DNA from: Microthrixaceae bacterium
GTDB lineage: Bacteria; Actinomycetota; Acidimicrobiia; Acidimicrobiales; Microtrichaceae
NCBI GenBank assembly: GCA_023958095.1
Contig: JAMLGJ010000005.1
Coordinates: 1 to 64,000, forward strand
Direction: 5' to 3'
DNA: 64,000 nucleotides
Made by a program: the position numbers and the translations under genes. The notes beneath the pieces were generated by a model. It was given only the letters and a program-made list of their open reading frames with translations. It ran no database searches and was not told the origin of the DNA. Positions 24,550 to 33,099 of the stretch are shown here, piece by piece (position 1 is the stretch's first letter; the number at the start of each line of letters is the position of its first letter).

Positions 24550-24876
24550 ATGCCCGACGCCGTGACCTGTCCCATCTGCACGATGCCCGATCCGCTCATC
24601 GCGGAGGACGGTTTCGAGTGCGCCACCTGTGGTCACACCTGGGTCGAGGAACACGAGGACACACCACCCGAGATCCGCGATGCCAACGGCACGCTCCTCG
24701 TCGCAGGAGATGACGTGGTTGTCGTGAAGGACCTGAAGCTGAACGGCAAGTCCGGTGGGGTGAAGATCGGCACGAAGGTGAAGTCGATACGCATCGTGCC
24801 CGGTGACCATCCCATCGAGGGCAAGGTCGATGGTCGTACGATCCTGATCCTCGCTGACAAGGTGAAGAAGGCGTAA
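24550..24876 (+). CDS. PhnA/YjdM-like zinc-ribbon protein
   Basis: 108 residues. CPIC at 7-10 and CATC (about 26-29) form the N-terminal zinc ribbon, followed by DANGTLLVAGDDVVVVKDLKLNGKSGGVKIGTKVKSIRIVPGDHPIEGKVDG, the SH3-like PhnA domain, almost unchanged from other bacteria. The family was named for alkylphosphonate use, but no phn genes are near and the real role is unknown. It is a complete, highly conserved copy. The minisatellite lies in its upstream region. Confidence 0.85.
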   Translation: MPDAVTCPICTMPDPLIAEDGFECATCGHTWVEEHEDTPPEIRDANGTLLVAGDDVVVVKDLKLNGKSGGVKIGTKVKSIRIVPGDHPIEGKVDGRTILILADKVKKA

Positions 24877-24931
24877 GCCGTCACACGAGTCCGTCGGGGC
24901 GTCGGCAGCGAGCGACGAGCGAGGAGAAGCG

Positions 24932-25588
24932 GTGGATCCCAGTTCGACCGGGGAGAAATCGCCACGGGCCGAGCTCTGGTGCAGCGTCGCCATCGTCGCG
25001 ATGCTCGTGTCGTCGGTGGCGCTGTTGCTGCTCGCCCCGCTGGTGTTGGACGAGAGCTACTCCTGGGTTCGGCACACCACGAGCGAGGCGGCCGCCCAGG
25101 GCGTCACGGGCGCCTGGATGACCAGGGCGGGCTTCGCCCTCTTCGGCCTGGCCGTGATCTGGCTGGCGGTTCGCCGAGGCCTCTGTTGGGGCCAGCCGGC
25201 AACTGGTCTCCATGCCCTGTTCGGTGCGTGCATGGTCGCCGTCGCCGCGTTCTCGTTGCGATCGTGGCAACCGGGTGTGCCATTCGACGCCACCGAGGAC
25301 ATGCTGCACTCGATCGCCGCAACCCTGATGGGCTTCGCGTTCGCGTTCGGTGTCGTAGCGGTCGGACTGCGGCGCGGGCGGGCTCCGGGGTCTCGGGTGC
25401 TCGACGTTGGGGCTGTCACCGCGTCGGTGCTGCTGCCCCTGTGGATGGTTGCGGCACCGGATCACGCCGGGATGCTGCAACGGCTGATGTTCGCCATCGC
25501 ATACCTGTGGTACGGCACCGAGGCGATCACCGGGAGTCGACCCAGGCGCGACGTTGTCGGGAAGCGACCACAGCCTGTCGTCCGGTGA
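24932..25588 (+). CDS. DUF998 family membrane protein
   Basis: 218 residues from GTG 24932 (GAGGAGAAG just upstream). Six hydrophobic segments are visible, beginning with VAIVAMLVSSVALLLLAPLVL. The segment ESYSWVRHTTSEAAAQGVTGAWMTRAGFALFGLAV matches the conserved first loop of DUF998 proteins, and HSIAATLMGFAFAFGVV the later helix. The function of the family is unknown. It lies 55 bp after the PhnA-like gene in the same direction. Confidence 0.7.
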   Translation: MDPSSTGEKSPRAELWCSVAIVAMLVSSVALLLLAPLVLDESYSWVRHTTSEAAAQGVTGAWMTRAGFALFGLAVIWLAVRRGLCWGQPATGLHALFGACMVAVAAFSLRSWQPGVPFDATEDMLHSIAATLMGFAFAFGVVAVGLRRGRAPGSRVLDVGAVTASVLLPLWMVAAPDHAGMLQRLMFAIAYLWYGTEAITGSRPRRDVVGKRPQPVVR

Positions 25589-25660
25589 CCTTCCCGCAGC
25601 GGCGGCGACCCCACAGACTCCTGGAGGGGCAGATGTCCCACGAGACCACAGGAGGTCGCG

Positions 25661-26518
25661 GTGAAGGTTGCGGTGACGGCGGCGAGTGGACGACTCGGAT
25701 CGGAGATCGTCAGGGCTCTCCTCGAGCACCCCTCGGCACCGGAGGTGGTGGGTCTCGCTCGGACCCCCGGCCACGCCGAGCATCTCGGCGTGGAGGTACG
25801 ACCCGGCGACTACGACAACCCCGGCGAGCTGCAGGACTCCCTGGACGGTGTGGACGCGGTGCTGCTGGTGTCGGGCATGGATGCACCCGACAAGCGGATC
25901 GGGCAGCACCGCAACGTGATCGCCGCGGCAACCGAGGCGGGCGTGACCAGGATCGTCTACACGAGCATCCAGGGAGCCGAGGAGGCGACGGCCTTCTCAC
26001 CGGTCGTGCAGAGCAACCGCCAGACCGAGGCCGACGTGCGTGACAGCGGACTCGACTGGGTGATCGGCCGCAACGGCATCTACATCGAAGCCGATGTCGA
26101 CTACGTGGACACCTACGTGCAGGAAGGTGGCATCAGGAACTGCGCCGGTGAGGGCCGCTGCGGCTACACGACGCGTCCTGAGCTCGCCCAGGCGTACGCT
26201 CAGATGCTCACCGATGGACGCCACGACGGCCGGACCTACAACCTCCACGGCGAAGCGATATCCCAGTACCAGCTCGCCGAGTACCTGAACTCCGCCTTCG
26301 GCACCCACCTCGAATACATCCCGATCGGTGTCGAGGAGTACCGGGCGGACCGCACAGCGGCACTGGGCGAGTTCATGGGATCGGTGATCTCCGGAATCTA
26401 CGAGGGCATACGGCGCGGGGCGCTGGACAACCCGAGTGACTTCCGCGAGGCAGCCGGTAGGGCACACATCGACTGGGCGACCTACTTCGCCCGGGTGGCT
26501 GGCTCGCCGGGGTCGTAG
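25661..26518 (+). CDS. NmrA/QOR2-like NAD(P)-binding oxidoreductase
   Basis: 285 residues. MKVAVTAASGRLGSEIVRALLEH is the Rossmann start (GxxGxxG) and VRPGDYDNPGELQDSLDGVDAVLLVSG the characteristic atypical-SDR second half of the NAD(P)-binding fold. RIVYTSIQGAEEA, SNRQTEADVRDSGLDWVIGRNGIY and TRPELAQAYAQMLTDGRHDGRTYNLHGE align with quinone reductase QOR2/NmrA-like proteins. It may reduce quinones or act as a redox sensor. The start ATG follows GGAGGTC. Same direction as neighbours, 72 bp after DUF998. Confidence 0.8.
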   Translation: MKVAVTAASGRLGSEIVRALLEHPSAPEVVGLARTPGHAEHLGVEVRPGDYDNPGELQDSLDGVDAVLLVSGMDAPDKRIGQHRNVIAAATEAGVTRIVYTSIQGAEEATAFSPVVQSNRQTEADVRDSGLDWVIGRNGIYIEADVDYVDTYVQEGGIRNCAGEGRCGYTTRPELAQAYAQMLTDGRHDGRTYNLHGEAISQYQLAEYLNSAFGTHLEYIPIGVEEYRADRTAALGEFMGSVISGIYEGIRRGALDNPSDFREAAGRAHIDWATYFARVAGSPGS

Positions 26519-26638
26519 CGGATCCGGTGCGGCTCGGCCGGGGTCCGGCCGATGGCAGGAGGTGTCGCCGCAGCACGCCGTGGCATGTGTTGGAAGCGCC
26601 CGGTGCTGCCCGGTGGAGCGCCGGTAGCGTGGCGTTGC

Positions 26639-27508
26639 GTGACCGCTCCTGAACCGGTGGCCCAGCAGCGGCCGATCGACATCGGCTACACCCCGATCCG
26701 CGACTCGATACCCGTGGAGGTGGTGCAACGTTCCGAGGTGCTCTCGCGGATCGGTCGGCGGGAGCTCACGAGTCGCCAACGGTCGGGCTTCCACGTTCTC
26801 ATGGCCTGCACCGAAGGCCACGGCACCCACGACGTCGACTTCGAAGCGCTCGAGGTGCGTCCCGGGACACTCGTGCGGATACACCCCGGCCAGGTTCACC
26901 GGTTCGTGCCCGAGCCGGGTTTCGAAGCCGCAATGGTCCTCTGGCCCGCCGTGGAACAACCACGTGACCCGGGTTCGTCCCTGTGGTACCCGGGTTGTGG
27001 GGTTCCCGCGCGCTGGGAACCCCAACCGCCGGCGTTCGCGAGGATCCTGCGCTCGATAGAGGAGATCCGCGAGGAACAGGACGCGTTCGACCGCTCACCG
27101 CGGCGAGCCGCGCTGATGCGCTCCCTGCTGCACACGCTGACGATTCGACTCTCGATCGACGTGCCGGCGTCGGTGCCCGACATGACCGACCTACCACAGC
27201 CCTACGTGGAACTCAGGGCCCGCATCGAGCAACGACTCCGGGAGAGACCCTCGGTGGCGGAGTTGGCCAGGGAGCTTGCCTACAGCACACGGACCCTCGA
27301 CCGTGCCTGCCACCAGGTGACGGGGGCCACGGCGAAGCAGGTCCTGGATGAACGCATCGCGCTCGAGATCCGCCGGCTGTTGACCCACACGGAGGTTCCG
27401 CTAGCGGTCATTGCCGCGGACTTCGGGTTCGGCGACCTGTCCAACTTCTCCAAGTACGTGCTGCGGCATCTCGGGGCCAGGCCCGCGCAGATACGTGCCG
27501 GGGCGTGA
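26639..27508 (+). CDS. AraC-family transcriptional regulator
   Basis: 289 residues from GTG 26639; a longer frame to 26552 is Arg/Gly-rich and unlikely. The N-terminal half is a cupin-like sensor (SGFHVLMACTEGHGTHDVDF, VRPGTLVRIHPGQVHRFV). The C-terminal half has the two AraC helix-turn-helix motifs: RPSVAELARELAYSTRTLDRACHQVTG, and VPLAVIAADFGFGDLSNFSKYVLRHLGARPAQIR. The cupin opening without the usual AraC_N features suggests a small-molecule sensor of another type. Likely local target: the siderophore-interacting gene downstream or the oxidoreductase upstream. Confidence 0.8.
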   Translation: MTAPEPVAQQRPIDIGYTPIRDSIPVEVVQRSEVLSRIGRRELTSRQRSGFHVLMACTEGHGTHDVDFEALEVRPGTLVRIHPGQVHRFVPEPGFEAAMVLWPAVEQPRDPGSSLWYPGCGVPARWEPQPPAFARILRSIEEIREEQDAFDRSPRRAALMRSLLHTLTIRLSIDVPASVPDMTDLPQPYVELRARIEQRLRERPSVAELARELAYSTRTLDRACHQVTGATAKQVLDERIALEIRRLLTHTEVPLAVIAADFGFGDLSNFSKYVLRHLGARPAQIRAGA

Positions 27509-27575
27509 TCGAGTTGTCGAACGTCGACCCCGCACAGTCCGACCGCTACCAGTGCGGATCGGTCAGTATCGCCAC

Positions 27576-28334
27576 ATGGCATCGAACACCGGAGGCGGCG
27601 CAAAGAGGCGGCCACGCCGAACCCCACACGAACTGACCGTCAAGCAGGTGCAACGACCCGTCCCCAGGGTCGTGCGCGTCACCCTCGGCGGTGAGTCCCT
27701 CGCGGGCTTCGACCAGCCCAGCCCCGGTGGACACATCAAGGCCGCGTTCGGCTGGGAAGGCGAGCGGCCGACGATGCGCACCTACACCCCGAGGCGGTTC
27801 GATCCGGAGCAACTGGAACTCGACATCGAGTTCGTGCTGCACGGCGACGGTGTCGCGTCCCAGTGGGCGGCATCCGCCGAGGTGGGGGACCGGCTGACGA
27901 TCTTCGGCCCCGGTGGGCGCTACAAGCCACAGGCCCGTTCGGGAGTGTTCGTCGTGGTCGTCGACGAGACCGCCATGCCGGCTGCCGGGACGGTGATCGA
28001 GTCACTCCCCGCAGGAACCCGCATCATCGCCATCTGCGAGGTGGAGGATCCCAGCGATGAGAGGCCGTTGAGCCAGACCGTCGAGGTGGCGCCTCGCTGG
28101 CTGCACCGCAGCACCCACCACGGGGAACCGTCGGCGTTGCTGAGCACGGCGGTGGCCGAGCTGCCCCCGGAGATCGACGCGGACTGGTTCGTGGCCTGCG
28201 AGGCAACCGCCGTGCGTGCGGTGCGGCGCCACCTGCTCGAGGATCGTGGGGTGGACCCCGAACGTGTGCAGACCCGCGGCTACTGGCGAAGGGGCCAGAG
28301 CGACTACCCCGACCACGACTACGGCGAGGACTGA
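27576..28334 (+). CDS. Siderophore-interacting flavoprotein
   Basis: 252 residues from ATG 27576. The FAD-binding domain shows GGHIKAAFGWEGERPTMRTYTPRRFD with the RxYTxR motif and FVLHGDGVASQWA, followed by GDRLTIFGPGGRY. The NAD(P)H-type C-terminal domain includes WFVACEATAVRAVRRHL and ends with GYWRRGQSDYPDHDYGED, the closing signature of the family (PF08021/PF04954). These enzymes reduce ferric siderophores in the cytoplasm to release iron. No siderophore uptake genes or iron box are visible nearby, so it acts with genes elsewhere or on another flavin substrate. Confidence 0.85.
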   Translation: MASNTGGGAKRRPRRTPHELTVKQVQRPVPRVVRVTLGGESLAGFDQPSPGGHIKAAFGWEGERPTMRTYTPRRFDPEQLELDIEFVLHGDGVASQWAASAEVGDRLTIFGPGGRYKPQARSGVFVVVVDETAMPAAGTVIESLPAGTRIIAICEVEDPSDERPLSQTVEVAPRWLHRSTHHGEPSALLSTAVAELPPEIDADWFVACEATAVRAVRRHLLEDRGVDPERVQTRGYWRRGQSDYPDHDYGED

Positions 28335-28358
28335 ACCGGACTGTTCAGCCCGCGGTAC

Positions 28359-28859
28359 TCACTGGCGGCCCGTCAGCTCGGTGAACTTCTGCGCGAAGGG
28401 CACCGGCCCAGCGGTCTTGACGACATCGAAGTCGACCGAGGTGCCATCCGCGAAGGTGATGACCAGCTTCCCGGCGAGCTTGCCCTGGTCGACCCGGATC
28501 GACTGGATCTGCTCCAGTGGTATCGATGCGTTGAGCCCCTTGGGTCGCCCCGAGAGCGTGCTGTGGCCGAACACCATCAGGCGCTGGGCGGACAGCGCGA
28601 GCACCGCCTTGCCCTCGGGGATCTGCAGCGTGATGCCCTCACCCCTGGTCTGCTCTGACTCCTCGATCCGCTTGTTGGCCAGTGCATCACCAGCGATGGC
28701 GCCGACCGCCCCACCGAGGGCTCCCCAGGCGACCTGACGGCGGATCGCCCCCGGTGGCTGTCCGAAGGTGGTCGCAAGCACCTGCTCACCGGGCTCGAGG
28801 TCATCGGCACAGTGCTTGTGGATCTTCTTGACGAAGTCGACCATCGCCATGTGCATCAC
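28359..28859 (-). CDS. PH-domain-like protein with small hydrophobic segment
   Basis: Up to 166 residues; the true start could be any of several clustered codons (28859 GTG, 28856, 28850 or 28844 ATG). The N-terminus (KKIHKHCADDLEPGEQVLATTF) is followed by a Gly/Ala-rich stretch (WGALGGAVGAIAGDALANKR) and then a beta-rich domain, GITLQIPEGKAVLALSAQRLMVFGH...IPLEQIQSIRVDQGKLAGKLVITFADGTSVDFDVV, typical of bacterial PH-like domains. Function unknown. Convergent with the siderophore-interacting gene, separated by 24 bp. Confidence 0.6.
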   Translation of the reverse strand: MMHMAMVDFVKKIHKHCADDLEPGEQVLATTFGQPPGAIRRQVAWGALGGAVGAIAGDALANKRIEESEQTRGEGITLQIPEGKAVLALSAQRLMVFGHSTLSGRPKGLNASIPLEQIQSIRVDQGKLAGKLVITFADGTSVDFDVVKTAGPVPFAQKFTELTGRQ

Positions 28860-29150
28860 CTCTGTTCGTTGTCGAAGGGGGATTGTTCCACGCTCGGCGA
28901 GGGCGGTGTCGAACCACTTGATGCCGGCAGGGGCCTGGGGGAGACTCCGGGTCGTGACGCCGGGCCAGCAGGTCTTCTACGCCGAGAGTGCACCCGATGG
29001 AACCGTACGCCGTTCGAGGGGTCACCTGGACCACCCTCGACACTACGAGGCGCCCGGGGTCGAGGTGTCGCGCTCCGGCGGCGCTGTGCGTCGCCCCGTC
29101 CAGAAGCAGCACGGTCTCGACATGGCCCAGTTCGGGCAGGAGTGTGCGGG

Positions 29151-30398
29151 GTGAAATCTGCTCGGTCGGGAGGTCGCCCTTCGCGGCGGATCGACTACGC
29201 AGGGTCGGTACACGACCAGCGGGAGATCGATGCAGTGGTCGAGGTGCTGCGCGGCGGGCCGACCGCATTGCGAATCGGCAGGAACGTCAAGGAGATGGAA
29301 CGGCGCGTGGCGGAGCTGTTCGCGAAGCGACGCGGGGTGATGTGCAACTCGGGCAGTTCCGCCCTCTACCTCGCCATCGAGGTGCTCGGACTCGAACCGG
29401 GCGACGAGGTCATCACCTCCGCGGTGACGTTCTCCACCGACATCGCCCCGATGCTGCGTGCAGGGCTGGTGCCCGTGTTCGTGGATATCACCCCCGACAC
29501 GTTCCAGATCGACACCGACGCCATCGAGGCGATGGTCGGTCCGCGCACACGGGCCATTCTCGCCCCCAACCTCATCGGCAACGCGCCGGACTGGGACCGG
29601 ATCAGGGAGATTGCGAACGCCCATTCCCTCGCGGTGGTCGAGGACTCCTGTGACGCACTCGGGCTGACCTTGCGGGGCACGCCGACGGGGCAGCGGGCGG
29701 ACATCTCGCTCACGAGCTTCGCCCTGTCGCACATCATCACCGCAGCGGGAACCGGTGGGATGGTGTGCTTCGACGACGAGGCACTCGCCGACCGGGCACT
29801 GCTCCTCAGGCGCTGGGGGCGGCGCTCGGAGGTCCAGCTGTTCGGTTCACGCAAGGGTGTCGACAGCAGGTTCTTCAGCTGCATCGGCGGCGACCTCGAG
29901 TACGACAACCTGTTCATCTTCGACGAGGTGGGTTGGAACTTCGAGCCCTCGGAGCTCTCCGCCGCGTTCGGCCTGGTGCAGCTCGACAAGCTGGCGGACA
30001 ACCTGGCCCGACGGCAACGGACCTTCGAGGCGACCCGGCAACAGCTGGCCCGCTGGCCACAGTTGTTCACCCCACCCCGCGTGACCGAGGGGGTGGCCAC
30101 GGCTTGGCACATGTTCCCGTTCCTGATCGAGGAGGACTCGGGCATCCGCCGCGCCGAGCTGCAGCAGTGGATGGAGGCCCACGGGGTCGACACCCGCATG
30201 GTCTGGACCGGCAATGCCGCCCGCCAGCCGGCGTTCCGCGACCGACCACACCGGAGCCCCGAGGGGGGCCTTCCCAACGCGGATCGGGTGATGGAACAGG
30301 GCCTGGTGCTGCCCAACAACCACGCCATGGACGACGGCGACTCCGAGTACATCGGCGAGTGCCTGGAGGGCTTCCTCGCTGCCAAGGGGATGTCCTAG
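29151..30398 (+). CDS. DegT-family PMP-dependent dehydratase-like protein (His replaces PLP lysine)
   Basis: 415 residues from GTG 29151 (AGGAG eight bases upstream). The fold-type I order is clear: CNSGSSALYLAIEVLG, PGDEVITSAVTFSTDIAPM, VVEDSCDALG (PLP-ring Asp), then SFALSHIITAAGTGGM where the usual Schiff-base Lys is His194. This substitution, with EDsCDALG, matches sugar 3-dehydratases such as ColD and the E1 enzyme RfbH/AscC, which use free PMP to remove a 3-hydroxyl, rather than aminotransferases. Downstream GDLEYDNLFIFDEVGWNFEPSELSAAFGLVQLDKL also resembles E1. The reductase partner is not in the window. An SDR follows 29 bp later. Confidence 0.8.
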   Translation: MKSARSGGRPSRRIDYAGSVHDQREIDAVVEVLRGGPTALRIGRNVKEMERRVAELFAKRRGVMCNSGSSALYLAIEVLGLEPGDEVITSAVTFSTDIAPMLRAGLVPVFVDITPDTFQIDTDAIEAMVGPRTRAILAPNLIGNAPDWDRIREIANAHSLAVVEDSCDALGLTLRGTPTGQRADISLTSFALSHIITAAGTGGMVCFDDEALADRALLLRRWGRRSEVQLFGSRKGVDSRFFSCIGGDLEYDNLFIFDEVGWNFEPSELSAAFGLVQLDKLADNLARRQRTFEATRQQLARWPQLFTPPRVTEGVATAWHMFPFLIEEDSGIRRAELQQWMEAHGVDTRMVWTGNAARQPAFRDRPHRSPEGGLPNADRVMEQGLVLPNNHAMDDGDSEYIGECLEGFLAAKGMS

Positions 30399-30427
30399 GT
30401 GGGGCCCGCAGCGACAGGGGAGTGGAG

Positions 30428-31168
30428 ATGTTCGACCTGAGCGGCCTGACCGCACTCGTCACGGGAGCCGGGCAGGGCGTGGGCAGGGGGGTTGCCGCTG
30501 CACTGGCCACCCGGGGCGCAGCGGTGGCCGTGAACGACATCCTTGGCGAGCGTGCCCGGGAGGTGTGTGATGAGCTCAACCTTCATCGGCCGGGGTCGGC
30601 CGTCGCAGCACCGTTCGACGTGACCGACCTGCGGTCCGTGCTCGAGGCGGTCCGGGCACTGCCCGCGATCGACATCCTGGTCAACAACGCTGGTGTCGGC
30701 GGAGCCGAGCCGATGCGGGTGGAGCGGTTCCGCAGCATGGATCCGGAGAACTGGGAGGGGCCGATCCGGGTGAACCTCCACGGCGTCATGAACTGCTGCC
30801 ACGCGGTGGTGGACCCCATGTGCGAGCGTGGCTGGGGTCGCATCATCACGATCAGTTCCGGCGCGGGCACGGCGGGCACCCGAATCGGGGTGTCGCCCTA
30901 CGCCGCGGGCAAGGGTGGAGGGATCGCATTCACCCGCGCCCTCGCCCTCGAGGTGGCCCGCGACGGGGTCACGGCCAACACCCTCGCGCTCGGGCTCATG
31001 ACCAACGAGGCCGACGAGATCGACTCCGCCCTCGCACGCTCCATTCCCGTCGGACGGGTCGGGTCCCCGCAGGACGTGGGGGCTGCCTGTGTGTGGTTGG
31101 CCTCGCGGGAGGCTGGCTGGGTCACCGGACAGACCATCGAGATCAACGGCGGATCGATCACCACCTGA
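30428..31168 (+). CDS. Short-chain dehydrogenase/reductase (classical)
   Basis: 246 residues from ATG 30428 (GGAG just upstream). ALVTGAGQGVGRGVAAALATRGAAVAVND is the cofactor site, DILVNNAGVGG the central motif, and the catalytic residues are the Ser of ISSGAGTAG and YAAGK (Tyr about 158, Lys about 162). The GQTIEINGG end is typical of FabG-like members. It is the second gene of a pair with the DegT-like dehydratase, so a nucleotide- or free-sugar pathway is possible, but the family is too broad to name the substrate. Confidence 0.85.
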   Translation: MFDLSGLTALVTGAGQGVGRGVAAALATRGAAVAVNDILGERAREVCDELNLHRPGSAVAAPFDVTDLRSVLEAVRALPAIDILVNNAGVGGAEPMRVERFRSMDPENWEGPIRVNLHGVMNCCHAVVDPMCERGWGRIITISSGAGTAGTRIGVSPYAAGKGGGIAFTRALALEVARDGVTANTLALGLMTNEADEIDSALARSIPVGRVGSPQDVGAACVWLASREAGWVTGQTIEINGGSITT

Positions 31169-31280
31169 GCGAAGTTGCTGCGGGCGCCCACGGGCCCGGC
31201 GCCGCACGCTGTCTGCGCCCAACAGCAACCTCCCAGCAGCCTCCCAGCGGACTCACAGCTCCTTGCCGCATGCTCCTCAC

Positions 31281-32268
31281 ATGAGGCACCTGAGGGGCAG
31301 AACCAGCGCAGTGGTTGCAGCGCTCGTAGTGACGGCCCTGGCCGGCACGGCGTGCAGCACCTCCACGGGGGACACCGCGGGGGGGATCCGACCCGGAGAG
31401 CCCCACAACCGGGGACTCCCGGTCGACGATCGGCACGGGGGTCGGTGATGAGGTGACCGGGACACTGCCGGAATCGGAGTACCTCGGGTCCTACACACTC
31501 ACCGACGAGGAGTTCGGCACGATGACCACGGTCACCGTCGAGGACGGGGTGCGAACCATCGAGACCAACGCACTGCCCGATCACGAGACGGGGGAGTTCC
31601 CCAACCCGGGGAACCCCAACTCGATCAGCGCGCAGGACCAGACCTGGGAGTTCCCAGCCGATCCTCAATGGAGCGGTGAAGCGAGCGAGGTCCGGGTTCC
31701 CGGGGTCGCCGTCAACGGCGTGAAGTTCGAACCGGGGACCGCCGAGACCGTGAGCTGCGACACCGGGGAGACATACCGGGTGGAGGCGATACAGGGGGTC
31801 CACGACCTCGGTCTCGACTTCAACAACGCCCACGTCCAGCCCAACGGCGAGTACCACTACCACGGCATCTCGCAGCTGTTGGTCGGTGCCTATGACCACG
31901 AGGAGGACCTGGTGCACGTGGGGTTCGCCGCCGACGGCCACCTCATCTACTACTCCAAGTCGGGCGCCCTCAGCTCCGGCTACGTCCTCTCGGAGCAGGC
32001 GCGCAGCGGAACGGACTGCGCCATCTCGCTTCCCGGCGGGGAGGCCTTCGACCTGGAGGGCAGCGAGCCGGACGGCACCTACTCCTCGGACTGGGTCCAC
32101 GATGGGTCAACCGGTGACCTGGACGAGTGCAACGGCACCACGATCGACGGCGAGTACGCCTACTTCGTCACCGACACCTACCCGTACGTCTCGCGCTGCC
32201 TCAAGGGCGATGTCGCCGACGAGACAGCGGCATCGGGACCGCCCGGAGGCGGCAACGCCCCCCGGTAG
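31281..32268 (+). pseudogene. YHYH-domain lipoprotein interrupted by a frameshift at a G7 run
   Basis: Two frames together make one protein. Frame 1 starts at ATG 31281 with a lipoprotein signal (VVAALVVTALAGTAC) and would stop at 31448. Frame 2, open through 32268, carries the mature part with NGEYHYHGISQLLVGAYD, the YHYH (PF14240) signature, SGYVLSEQARSGTDCAI and a Gly-rich end. They join seamlessly if one G is removed from the seven-G run at 31379-31385: the linker then reads GSDPESPTTGDSRSTIG. Either a sequencing/assembly error, a true pseudogene, or phase variation. YHYH proteins are secreted and of unknown function. Confidence 0.8.
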
Positions 32269-32287
32269 CGATCGGTTGCCGGTCGGC

Positions 32288-33052
32288 TCAGGCGAAACGT
32301 GAACGCTGCTCGACCAGTGAACCCAGGGGATCCAGGTCGAAGGGTGTTCCGAGCATCACGATGACGTGATCGGCACCGGCGTCGACGTAGCGACCGACGT
32401 CATCGACGTCGTCAGCAGCGACAGCGACGGTACGTTCGATCTCCGCTGGATCCCTGCCGGTCTCTGCACACCAGGTGTCGAGCACGGCGTTCTTCGCAGC
32501 GAAGTGCTCGGGTGGGCCGAAGGAGTTCCACGCATCGGCGTGTTCGGCCACGAGCCGCAGCGTGACCTTCTCCCCGGAGCCTCCGATCAGCAGTGGGAGG
32601 TCACCCATCGCGGGCGGATTCAGCTTCGCGAGCCGACGCTTGATGCGCGGCAGGTCGGCCTCGAGTTGCCGGAGGCGACCCAGCGCGGTTCCGAAGTCGT
32701 AGCCGTACTCCTCGTAGTCGCGCTCGAACCAGCCCGAGCCGATGCCGAGGTAGGCACGACCCGACGAGACGTGGTCCACCGTGCGGGCCATGTCGGCCAG
32801 CAGTTCCGGGTTCCGGTAGCTGTTGCCCGTGACGAGAGTGCCGAGGAGGGCGTTGTGGGTGTCGGCAGCCATCGTCGCCATGAGTGTCCATGCCTCGAAG
32901 TGCGCGGCGTCGGGTTCGCCGTAGAGAGGGAAGAAGTGGTCCCAGACCCAGATGGAGTCCGCCCCCATCCGGTCCGCCTCGGTCCAGGCCTTCCTGAGGT
33001 CGGCGACCGTTGTCGCCTGTGGGTGCAGTTGGACGCCGACTCGCAATGCCAT
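32288..33052 (-). CDS. LLM-class F420-dependent oxidoreductase
   Basis: 254 residues. RVGVQLHPQATTVADLRKAWTEADRMGADSIWVWDHF is the opening of luciferase-like monooxygenase-fold proteins, ARTVDHVSSGRAYLGIGSGWFERDYEEYGYDF the conserved middle, and GDLPLLIGGSGEKVTLRLVAEHADAWN the closing barrel segment. This branch in actinobacteria uses coenzyme F420 (or FMN) for hydride transfer. It is the last gene of the minus-strand run starting with the DHA2 exporter, 47 bp after the methyltransferase-like gene. Substrate unknown. Confidence 0.8.
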   Translation of the reverse strand: MALRVGVQLHPQATTVADLRKAWTEADRMGADSIWVWDHFFPLYGEPDAAHFEAWTLMATMAADTHNALLGTLVTGNSYRNPELLADMARTVDHVSSGRAYLGIGSGWFERDYEEYGYDFGTALGRLRQLEADLPRIKRRLAKLNPPAMGDLPLLIGGSGEKVTLRLVAEHADAWNSFGPPEHFAAKNAVLDTWCAETGRDPAEIERTVAVAADDVDDVGRYVDAGADHVIVMLGTPFDLDPLGSLVEQRSRFA

Positions 33053-33099
33053 GCCCGCACGCTAGCCACGCGGGGGTTGGCGCGGGTCGCGCCGGCGGG

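Noticed and set aside
24378-24713. Frames encoding LAVGSV repeats (plus) or HCKHTA repeats (minus)
   Set aside because: Both are translations of the 18-bp minisatellite, and the plus frame conflicts with the PhnA-like gene.
24550-24876. Phosphonate-use operon
   Set aside because: Only the PhnA-like gene is present; the name is historical and no C-P lyase or phosphonatase gene is near.
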